Assembly: GCF_030704305.1 (NCBI RefSeq)
Contig: NZ_CP131935.1
Location: 2,046,001-2,110,000 of the forward strand
Origin: Massilia sp. R2A-15
GTDB lineage: Bacteria; Pseudomonadota; Gammaproteobacteria; Burkholderiales; Burkholderiaceae_D
Reading direction: 5' to 3'
DNA: 64,000 bases
This document shows positions 52,127-59,684 of this stretch, in pieces. The translations under genes and the position numbers were made by a program. How positions within the stretch are numbered: the stretch's first letter is position 1; every line of letters begins with the position of its first letter. A model generated the notes under the pieces. It was not told where the DNA came from. It was given only the letters and a program-made list of their open reading frames with translations, and ran no database searches.

Positions 52127-52633
52127 CTAATCGAGGTAGATCGAGCCGTCTGGCGCGCGCCGCACCTGCGTGATGCCGGGCTCCTCCCGCTCCAGCTTGC
52201 GCGCCTCGAGCTCCTGCGCGGACAGCGCGGGCGGCTGGCGCAGCCGCACCGCCTCGTCGTGGCGGCCGAACGCCTGCAGGAAGATCTTCTTCAGTTCCTC
52301 GCCTTCCCACGGCTTTGCGACGTAGCGGAACACCTCGGCGCGGTTGATCGCGTGCGATACTTCGGCGAACTCGGTCGATGCGCTCAGCATCAGCCGCACC
52401 GCCTGGGGCTGCACGCCCTTCACCAGCTGCAGGAAGTCGGCGCCGGTCAGGCCCGGCATCCGGTAGTCCGACATCACGATGTCGAACGTGACTTCGGCGC
52501 AGCGCAGCAGCGCTTGCTCCGGGTCGGTGAACGCCTCGATCTCCGCATCCTGCTCCTGCAGGAACGGGCGCAATGTGCGCTGCAGTGCGCTCAGCACGCG
52601 CGCCTCGTCGTCGACCAACAGTACGCGCCTCAT
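52127..52633 (-). CDS. Response regulator (receiver only, KPW type)
   Basis: The 168-aa protein is a receiver domain with RVLLVDDEARVLSALQR, the phospho-Asp D56 in IVMSDYRMPG, LMLSAST and the FRYVAKPWEGEEL segment. It is closely like the receiver domains of the HD-GYP protein and the large GGDEF-EAL protein in the same operon. A short C-terminal tail of 40 residues has no output domain. It overlaps the HD-GYP gene by 4 nt and is the last gene of the eight-gene run. Confidence 0.88.
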   Translation of the reverse strand: MRRVLLVDDEARVLSALQRTLRPFLQEQDAEIEAFTDPEQALLRCAEVTFDIVMSDYRMPGLTGADFLQLVKGVQPQAVRLMLSASTEFAEVSHAINRAEVFRYVAKPWEGEELKKIFLQAFGRHDEAVRLRQPPALSAQELEARKLEREEPGITQVRRAPDGSIYLD

Positions 52634-53919
52634 GCCGCCTCCGCTTTCAATTTCACATACACCAGGAACGTCGAGCCGGACGTGCGTTCGAAATCGCCGA
52701 TCTGGCGGATCATCCGCTCCGTCAGCACGTGGTCGGCCGACAGCAGCAGCGAGCCTTCCTTCGTCACCAGGTCGCGCGTGGTGCGCATCCCGGGCTTCAA
52801 CTTGGCCACCGGCAGCCCGGTGTCGCGCAGGGCCTCGACCGGGTTCTTGCCGGTGGTGACCTCGCCGAACGCGGCCACCACCGCCGGATCGTAACGCTTG
52901 CCGCTGCTCTCGATCACGATCTTCGCCGCCTGGTCGGGCCGCAACTGGCGCTCGCTCAGGGTGCCGATCTGCAGGTTGTCGTAATCGCTGGCCAGCGCCA
53001 GGATGCGCGCCCCGATCGGGATGTCGAGACCCGCCAGCCGGTCCGGGAAGCCTTCGCCGTCGAAGCGCTCCTGGTGCGCGCGCACCAGCGTGGCCGCGTC
53101 GCGCAGGTCCTCGAGCGGCATCAGGAGCTGCTCGCCGCGCGCGGGATAGCTGCGGTAAAGCCCCAGCAGCTCGCCGTTCATGCGCGGCACCGGCAGGTCC
53201 AGCATGCTGTCGGAGAAGCCGATCTTGCCGATGTTGTGCAGCAGGCCGGCGATGAAGATCTGCTGGGTCTCGCGCGCGTCGAGCCCCATCCGCAGCGCGA
53301 TCCGGCGCGCCAGGTCGGCGACGCGGCGCGAGTGGCCTGCCAGGTTTTCGCCGCGCAGTTCGATCAGGCTGGAAAACACCTGGATCGAGGTCAGGAAATT
53401 GCGCTTGAGCTTATCGTTCGAGCCGACCAGCTCCGCGGTGCGGCTGGCCACCTTGGCCTCCAGGCTCTGGTTCAACTCGCGCAGCTGTTCGTTCTGCTGA
53501 ACGCTCAACGCTTCGAGCCGGCGCCGGTCGCGCTCCAGGTTCTGGCGCTCGAGCGCGTGGCGCACCACCAGCGTCATCTCGTGGTCGTCCCACGGCTTGG
53601 TGATGTAGCGGTAGATTTCGCCGCGGTTGACCGCGTCGAGGATCTGGCTCACGTCGGCGTGGCCGGTCAACAAAACGCGCATGGTGTCGGGAGTATGCTG
53701 GCGCGCCTGTTCGAGGAACGCGACGCCGTCCATTTCAGGCATGCGCATGTCCGAGATGATCAGGTCGACCTGGCGCGACGCCAGCACTTCCAGGCCGGCG
53801 CGTCCGCTGTCGGCGCTCACCACCTCGTAACCCTGGGTGCGGAACAGCCGCCGCAGTGCCGACAGGATGTGCGGTTCATCGTCCACGCACAGGACCACGC
53901 CAGTAACATTCGCTTGCAT
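52630..53919 (-). CDS. Response regulator with a degenerate HD-GYP domain
   Basis: The 429-aa protein has a receiver (1-120, phospho-Asp D57 in LIISDMRMPEMDG, YRYITKPWDD), a coiled linker (about 125-180), an HD-GYP domain (about 180-365) and a C-terminal beta module (about 370-425). The HD-GYP metal and substrate motifs are altered. HD is HN (228-229, AAC codon read directly), the metal-binding His of the HPxxG motif is Tyr258, HHE is HQE (282-284), the ADxxDAL Asp is Ser311 and GYP is GFP (290-292). Cyclic-di-GMP phosphodiesterase activity is therefore unlikely. The histidine-kinase gene is just upstream (1-nt overlap). Confidence 0.9.
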   Translation of the reverse strand: MQANVTGVVLCVDDEPHILSALRRLFRTQGYEVVSADSGRAGLEVLASRQVDLIISDMRMPEMDGVAFLEQARQHTPDTMRVLLTGHADVSQILDAVNRGEIYRYITKPWDDHEMTLVVRHALERQNLERDRRRLEALSVQQNEQLRELNQSLEAKVASRTAELVGSNDKLKRNFLTSIQVFSSLIELRGENLAGHSRRVADLARRIALRMGLDARETQQIFIAGLLHNIGKIGFSDSMLDLPVPRMNGELLGLYRSYPARGEQLLMPLEDLRDAATLVRAHQERFDGEGFPDRLAGLDIPIGARILALASDYDNLQIGTLSERQLRPDQAAKIVIESSGKRYDPAVVAAFGEVTTGKNPVEALRDTGLPVAKLKPGMRTTRDLVTKEGSLLLSADHVLTERMIRQIGDFERTSGSTFLVYVKLKAEAA

Positions 53920-54881
53920 CACGCCTCCTGCTCCGCCGCGCGGCGAATCGGCAAGGTGATGCGGAAAGTGGTGCCGCAGCCGGGCGCGCTGCGCACCTCG
54001 ATCTGGCCGCCGTGCTTCTGGATGATCCCGTACGACAGCGACAGCCCCAGCCCGGTGCCGCTGCCAATCGGCTTGGTGGTGAAGAAGGGATCGAAAATGC
54101 GCGACTGGATCTCGAGCGGAATGCCGCTCCCGGTATCGGCGATCTCGATCCAGACGTGGGTCGGGTCGCAGCCGGTACGGATGGTGATCTTTCCGCGTTC
54201 GCCGCTGATCGCGTGGGCGCCATTGATCACGATATTCATGATCACCTGGTTGATGTGCGACGGCTGGCACTCGATATCCGGAATCTGGCCGTACTCCTTG
54301 ACGACGTCGGCCTTGTATTTGACTTCGTTGCTGACGATGTTCAGGGTCGAGTCGATCCCGGCGTGCAGATTGGCCCACTGCCATTCCTGGTTGGCGTCCA
54401 CGCGCGAGAAGTCTTTCAGGTCCTGGACGATCTTGCGCACGCGGGTGATGCCCTCGCGCGACTCCGACATCAGCACCGGGATGTCCTCGATCAGGAATTC
54501 CAGGTCGGCCGTTTCGCGCTCGACGCGCAGCGCGGCGCGCACGGCTGGGTCGGCGATGCTGTCCTCGGCGTCCTGGTACAGCTTGAACATGGCCAGCATG
54601 CGCCCGATGTAGGTGCCGAGTGTTTCGAAATTCGAGAACACGTAGCCGATCGGGTTGTTGATCTCGTGCGCGACGCCGGCCGCCAGCTGGCCGATCGACG
54701 CCAGCTTCTCCTGCTGCATCAGCTGCTGCTGCGCCATCGACAGGCGCGCGTTCAGTTCGGTCAGCTCCAGATTGCGGCGCGTCAGCTCGGCCTCGGCCGC
54801 CTCGCACTTGCGGATGTCTTCCTCCAGGCGCTGCATGGTTTGCGCGGGCTGCGAGTTCATTGGGATATCGGTCGTGGTCAT
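53919..54881 (-). CDS. Soluble sensor histidine kinase
   Basis: The 320-aa kinase begins MTTTDIPMNSQPAQTMQRLE; the longer frame to 54917 is not needed. It has a coiled-coil start (about 15-60), the HisKA-type H-box GQLAAGVAHEINNPIGYVFS (His at about 69) and an HATPase (N-box VIMNIVINGAHAIS, G1 DTGSGIPLE, F-box FDPFFTTK, G2 GTGLGLSLSYGI). It has no sensor domain or membrane helix, so it should act through partners in the operon. It would phosphorylate the adjacent receiver proteins. Confidence 0.92.
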   Translation of the reverse strand: MTTTDIPMNSQPAQTMQRLEEDIRKCEAAEAELTRRNLELTELNARLSMAQQQLMQQEKLASIGQLAAGVAHEINNPIGYVFSNFETLGTYIGRMLAMFKLYQDAEDSIADPAVRAALRVERETADLEFLIEDIPVLMSESREGITRVRKIVQDLKDFSRVDANQEWQWANLHAGIDSTLNIVSNEVKYKADVVKEYGQIPDIECQPSHINQVIMNIVINGAHAISGERGKITIRTGCDPTHVWIEIADTGSGIPLEIQSRIFDPFFTTKPIGSGTGLGLSLSYGIIQKHGGQIEVRSAPGCGTTFRITLPIRRAAEQEA

Positions 54882-54889
54882 GGCTTTTC

Positions 54890-55738
54890 TCAGTGCGATG
54901 CGATCAGGATCTGGCACGCGTTGTCAAATTCGGATTCGGTGTCGGCAAACACGCGGCGCAGGCCGGCGGCGTCGATGCGCAGGCTGTCCCATGCGCCCTG
55001 CACGACGGCCGGCACCCGCTCGTCGTCTTGGCCGGCCAGGTCGAGCGCGTGGACGATCGCGTCGGCCACGTGCACCACGCTGGCGATGTCGCCAAGGTCC
55101 TGCCCGGCCGGCGCGTGGTGGTTGGCGATCGCGCGGCGGATCAGTTCGGGGAACTTCCAGTGCTCGGCCAGCGCGCGCCCGACCACCGCGTGGTCGATCG
55201 ACAGCACCTCCCGTTCGGCCGCCATCATCTCGCAGTCGTGGGCCGCGCGGTACGCAATCGCCTCGTCGTACTCCTTCGGGCAGATGGTCACCAGCACCAG
55301 CCGGCCGATGTCGTGCAGCAGTCCGGAAACGAAGGCGAACTCCTGGTTGCGGCCGGTGAGCCTGGCCAGGCTCTTGGCGCACAGCGCCGTGCCGACCGCG
55401 TGGCGCCAGAATTTGGCAAAGTCGAAGCCGGCCGCGCCGGCGCCCCCAAAGGCGCCGATGATGCCGGCCGACGTGACGAGCGCGCGCACGCTGTCGAAAC
55501 CGAGCACCGCGATCGCCTGCTCGATGGTGCGCACCTTGCACTGCAGGCCGTAGAACGAGGAATTGGCCAGCCGCAGCGTCTTGGCGGTCAGCGCCTGGTC
55601 CTTCGACACCTTGGCCGCCAGCTCGCTGGTGCTGACGTCGGCCTGGTCGAAGGTGGCGATCAGTTCGGTGACGATCAGCGGCAGGGTCGGCAAGTCGCGC
55701 ACATTGGCCACCACTTGTTCAAGCGTGATCCGGGTCAT
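54890..55738 (-). CDS. HDOD-domain protein
   Basis: The 282-aa protein is a single HDOD domain (about 5-220) with ALTAKTLRLANSSFYGLQCK, the HD-like stretch GLLHDIGRLVLVTICPKEY and AIANHHAP. HDOD proteins are non-enzymatic HD relatives that often work with chemotaxis or cyclic-di-GMP systems. The HDIGR motif is kept, but HDOD domains lack the other HD-GYP ligands. Its start overlaps the small module gene by 4 nt; an 8-nt gap separates it from the kinase gene. Confidence 0.88.
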   Translation of the reverse strand: MTRITLEQVVANVRDLPTLPLIVTELIATFDQADVSTSELAAKVSKDQALTAKTLRLANSSFYGLQCKVRTIEQAIAVLGFDSVRALVTSAGIIGAFGGAGAAGFDFAKFWRHAVGTALCAKSLARLTGRNQEFAFVSGLLHDIGRLVLVTICPKEYDEAIAYRAAHDCEMMAAEREVLSIDHAVVGRALAEHWKFPELIRRAIANHHAPAGQDLGDIASVVHVADAIVHALDLAGQDDERVPAVVQGAWDSLRIDAAGLRRVFADTESEFDNACQILIASH

Positions 55739-56055
55739 TGCAGGCTTTCCATGCGATAGGCGGTCAGCTGGGCCTGGAGCAGCGCATTGGCCTCGTTCGC
55801 CGCCGGCAACCGGAACAATTTCGCCAGGCGCGCCGCGACCAGTTCGCGCTCGCGCGCCAGGTCCTCGCTTGAAATGGCGTCGTCGACCACGCTCACGCTG
55901 TCGATCGCGCGGCGCCGCATCGAGGTCAGGAGGGCCTCGGTGAGCGGCGCGCCGGCCGGCAGCAGCACGCTGCCCTGGTGGTCGAGGACGGCGGCGGCCA
56001 GGACCATGCCGGCTTCGGCATCGTCGAGGTCCAACTGTTTGTACCTGCTGATCAT
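55735..56055 (-). CDS. Small beta-module protein, 106 aa
   Basis: The product begins MISRYKQLDLDDAEAGMVLA. It contains a pattern of strands and turns (GMVLAAAVLDHQGSVLLPAG, then APLTEALLTSMRRRAIDSVS) that is repeated, diverged, at the C-terminus of the HD-GYP protein of the same operon (LKPGMRTTRDLVTKEGSLLL). The C-terminal 45 residues form a helix. The function is unknown; I read it as a free-standing copy of a module that HD-GYP-type proteins carry. It is coupled to its neighbours by ATGA overlaps on both sides. Confidence 0.75.
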   Translation of the reverse strand: MISRYKQLDLDDAEAGMVLAAAVLDHQGSVLLPAGAPLTEALLTSMRRRAIDSVSVVDDAISSEDLARERELVAARLAKLFRLPAANEANALLQAQLTAYRMESLQ

Positions 56056-59000
56056 GCTGCTTCCTTGTTGATGTCGGCCGCCAGCGCGGCCTTGAAGATG
56101 ACGAGGCGGCCGCGCGCGCGCGTGCCTTTGCCCATGCTGTGCGCGACCACTTCGTAGTCGGCGCCGTGCAGCCGTTCGAGGCACGCGCCGCCGTCTTCGG
56201 CGCGCGCGATCGACTCCAGCAGCGCCGGCATGAACAGCGCCGCCGGGCTGCCGAGCAGCATCCCGTGCTGGCGGAACAGCTCCTGGGCGGCCGAATTGGC
56301 AAAGGCGACCACCTGCTCTTCGTCCAGCCCGAGCACCGGCAGCGGCACGTGCTGCAACGCCTCGCGCACGATATCGAGCGAGATGCCGGTGCGCGCGATC
56401 TGTTCCTGCTGCTGGCGCAGAACTTCTTCCAGCTGGCGGTTGGCCTGGGCCAGGCCGGCGTTGGCGGTGCGTACCTCCAGGTCGAGCCGGCGATTTTCGT
56501 CGGCCATCTCCTTGTGCAGCATCGCTTCCTGGATGTGGCCGCGCAGCTGGGTGTCGTCCCACGGCTTGGTGAGGAACTTGTAGATGGCGCCTTCATTGAC
56601 AGCGTCGGTGACCGACTGCAGCTCGGTGAAGCCGGACAGCACGATGCGCACCGTGTCCGGATGGGAGGTCTTCACCGCGCGCAGGAAGTCGACCCCGGTC
56701 ATGCCCGGCATGCGCTGGTCCGACACGATCACGTCGATCGCCTCGCGCTCGAGCAGCGCCAACCCTTCCGCACCGCTGGCCGCGGTCAGGATGCGCAGGC
56801 CGGTGCCGCGCAACTGGCGCTTCAGCGCGGACAGGATGTTCGGCTCGTCGTCGACCAGCAGCAGCGTGCGTTCGCGCTTGTGCAGGCGCAGCAGGTGCGG
56901 CGGCAGCCGCTTGTCTTCGGCCAGCATCGCCTTCAGCGCGGATGCTTCGAGCGCCGGCGCGAACAGGCGTCCCTGGATTTCGTCGCACATGTTCCGGGCC
57001 AGGAATTCGCACTGGGCTTCGCTTTCCACGCCCTCGGCGACGACCCGCATTCCCAGGTTGTGGGCCAGCGAGATGATCGCGTCGGGAATCGCGTCGTCGT
57101 TACGCTGGCCCGAAATTTCGCGCACGAACGACGGGTCGATCTTGAGCGCGTCCAGCGGATAATTCTTCAGCTGCGCGAGGCTCGACAGGCCGGTGCCGAA
57201 GTCGTCCACCGCCACGCTCACGCCCAGCGTGCGCAGGCCTGCCAGGGTGGTTTGGGCTCGCTCGACGTCGCTCATCACCATCCGCTCGGTCAGCTCCAGC
57301 TCCAGGCAGTTCGGCGCCAGGCCGGTTTCGTCCAGCACCTGCGCCACCAGCGACGGCAGGTCCGGCTGATTGAATTCGCGCGTCGCCAGGTTCAGCGCCA
57401 GCCGCAGTCCCGGGCTGCCGTCGTACTGCCAGGCGCAGACCTGGGCGCACGCGCGGCGCATGGCCCACATGCCGATCGGGACGATCAGGCCGGTGTCCTC
57501 GGCCAGCGCCAGGAAGCACGACGGCATCAGCATGCCCAGCTCCGGATGGCGCCAGCGCAGCAAGGCTTCGACGCCGACGATGCGGCCGCTGCGCAGGTCG
57601 AGCTGCGGCTGGTAGTGCAGTTCGAATTCGTCGCGCTCGAGCGCACCGCGCAGCGCCACTTCGAGGCGCAGCCGCTCCTGCGCCTGCTGGTTCATCTGCG
57701 GCAGGTAGAACTGGTAGTTGTCGCGCCCCTGCTGCTTGGCGCAGTACATCGCCAGGTCGGCATATTCGATCAGCGCCTCGGGATCGTCGCCGTCGCGCGG
57801 GTAGCTGGCCACCCCGACGCTGCAGCTGAGGAAAAAATCCTGGCTGCCGATGGTCACCGGCCGCGCCAGCGACTCCATGATCCGGTCCAGCACCGACGTG
57901 CTCAGTTGGCCCTGCCCGCGCTCGGCCAGCACCAGCATGAATTCGTCGCCGCCCAGGCGCCCGACCGTGTCCTCGGGACGCACTGCGGCCACCAGCCGCT
58001 GCGCCACCTCGCGCAGGCAGTCGTCGCCGGCGCGGTGGCCGACGCTGTCGTTGACGAACTTGAAGCGGTCGAGGTCGACGAACAATACCCACACCGACTG
58101 GCCCTTGCGCGCGCAGGCGGCGATCTCCTGGCCCAGCCGCTCGCGCAGCAGCTTGCGGTTGGCCAGCCCGGTTAGCGCGTCGTGCGCCGCCTGGTATTCC
58201 AGTTCGGCCTGGTGCCGGCGCTTCTCGGTGACATCGGCCAGCACCGCCACGAAGTGATTGACGCCGCCGGCGGCGTCGCGCACCGGCGAGATGGAGGCAC
58301 GGGTCCATAGCTCGCTGCCGTCCTTGCGCCACATGCGCAGCACCGCGCTGCCCTCGCGCTGTTCGTCCATCATTGCGGTCAATTCGAGCACGCCGGCCTG
58401 CCCCGCATCGGCCGCAACCAGCCTGCTGCCGTCATGACCGCTCACTTCGGCGCGCGAATAGCCCGTCATCTTCTCGAACGCCGGATTGACGTATTCGATC
58501 GGATAGGACGGCGTCCGCGCGCCGATGATGACGATGCCGTTGAAGCAGGCGTCGACCGCCTGGCGCATCAGTTGCTGCGAGCGGTTCGCCAGGGTCAGCG
58601 CCGCGGTGCGCTCCTTCACCAGCCGGTGCACCCCGCGCGTGCGCGCCGCCAGCGCGCCGACGTAGGCCGCCGCCAGCACGCTGCCGAAGCAGCCGCAGAC
58701 CAGCATCAGCAGCGAACCGAGCCCGCCGGGCAGCAGCGGCGCGGGCGCCGCCGCGATCGCGATGTGCCATGGCCGCCCCGCCACATCGAACGTGGCGCTG
58801 GCGTTGCGCGGCTCACCGCCGAAGCGCACCGGCAGGGCCGGACGCGCGCCAGACGCGCCCTGGTGGAAAACCAGCTTGCCCGGCGCGGCGACGCGGTCTT
58901 CGTAGACCCGCACGTCGAAGCCCGGTTCGGCCAGCAGGCGGGCGCTGGCCAGCGTTTGCGAGAAGAGCGCGCCGCTGAGAACGCCGACCACTGCGTAGCC

Positions 59001-59684
59001 GTCGACTTGCGAGCAGCCGCTGCCGCCTGGCCGGTAGACCGGCATCATGATCGTGAAGCCCGGCTGCATCAGGTTGCCCAGCAACACCCGGTACTGCGGC
59101 GTCATCGACGGCAGGCCGGTCGCGCAGGCGCGGTTGCGCGCTTCCAACGATTCCGTGCGCGAGTCGGCATTGAGTCCGAATGCAGTTTCGTTGCCGGCCA
59201 TCGGCACCAGGTAATCGACCACGCGGTAGCTGGGGCTGTGCGGCGCCGTCACCGCCTTGCCTCCGATGATCGCGCGGATCTCGAAGCCGGGCAGGCTGGC
59301 GCGGTGCGCCGCCTCGTAGGCAGGACGCTGTGCATCGCTCACCACGCGCTGGTAGCCGATGAACTGGATCTGCGGACTGTCCTTCAACATTGGCTGGGCG
59401 AAATCGACGAACTGGCGCGGGCCGACCGGCTGCATCGCGGAAAACACCCGGTTCACCGTGGCCAGCACATCGACCGCGCCCTCCAGGCCTTCGCGGATGG
59501 CGGCGATGCGGGTATTGGCGCGCCGTTCAAAGTCCTCGCGCATGCGCTGCTGTTCGCCGGCGCGGATCGCGCCCGACAGGCCGATAGTAAACAGCAGGCC
59601 GGCCAGCAGCGTGAGCGAGCCAGGCTGCTCCATGATGATCTGCAGGGCGCGCATGTTGCGCACCAGGCGGCGCAGGCGGCTCAT
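56052..59684 (-). CDS. Membrane CHASE-PAS-GGDEF-EAL-REC-PAS protein
   Basis: The 1210-aa protein has a membrane helix (about 23-42), a CHASE-type periplasmic sensor (about 60-310), a second helix (about 325-352), PAS (about 370-480), GGDEF (RLGGDEFMLVL intact), EAL (VGVEALLRWRHPELG, LELTERMVM, VDDFGTGLSSL, AEGVES), then a receiver (LLLVDDEPNILSALKRQL, VIVSDQRMPGM, FLTKPWDDTQ), a coiled linker and a last PAS (about 1100-1200). Both cyclase and phosphodiesterase sites look intact, so it may switch between making and breaking cyclic di-GMP. A receiver and PAS after the EAL domain is an unusual order. Confidence 0.9.
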   Translation of the reverse strand: MSRLRRLVRNMRALQIIMEQPGSLTLLAGLLFTIGLSGAIRAGEQQRMREDFERRANTRIAAIREGLEGAVDVLATVNRVFSAMQPVGPRQFVDFAQPMLKDSPQIQFIGYQRVVSDAQRPAYEAAHRASLPGFEIRAIIGGKAVTAPHSPSYRVVDYLVPMAGNETAFGLNADSRTESLEARNRACATGLPSMTPQYRVLLGNLMQPGFTIMMPVYRPGGSGCSQVDGYAVVGVLSGALFSQTLASARLLAEPGFDVRVYEDRVAAPGKLVFHQGASGARPALPVRFGGEPRNASATFDVAGRPWHIAIAAAPAPLLPGGLGSLLMLVCGCFGSVLAAAYVGALAARTRGVHRLVKERTAALTLANRSQQLMRQAVDACFNGIVIIGARTPSYPIEYVNPAFEKMTGYSRAEVSGHDGSRLVAADAGQAGVLELTAMMDEQREGSAVLRMWRKDGSELWTRASISPVRDAAGGVNHFVAVLADVTEKRRHQAELEYQAAHDALTGLANRKLLRERLGQEIAACARKGQSVWVLFVDLDRFKFVNDSVGHRAGDDCLREVAQRLVAAVRPEDTVGRLGGDEFMLVLAERGQGQLSTSVLDRIMESLARPVTIGSQDFFLSCSVGVASYPRDGDDPEALIEYADLAMYCAKQQGRDNYQFYLPQMNQQAQERLRLEVALRGALERDEFELHYQPQLDLRSGRIVGVEALLRWRHPELGMLMPSCFLALAEDTGLIVPIGMWAMRRACAQVCAWQYDGSPGLRLALNLATREFNQPDLPSLVAQVLDETGLAPNCLELELTERMVMSDVERAQTTLAGLRTLGVSVAVDDFGTGLSSLAQLKNYPLDALKIDPSFVREISGQRNDDAIPDAIISLAHNLGMRVVAEGVESEAQCEFLARNMCDEIQGRLFAPALEASALKAMLAEDKRLPPHLLRLHKRERTLLLVDDEPNILSALKRQLRGTGLRILTAASGAEGLALLEREAIDVIVSDQRMPGMTGVDFLRAVKTSHPDTVRIVLSGFTELQSVTDAVNEGAIYKFLTKPWDDTQLRGHIQEAMLHKEMADENRRLDLEVRTANAGLAQANRQLEEVLRQQQEQIARTGISLDIVREALQHVPLPVLGLDEEQVVAFANSAAQELFRQHGMLLGSPAALFMPALLESIARAEDGGACLERLHGADYEVVAHSMGKGTRARGRLVIFKAALAADINKEAA

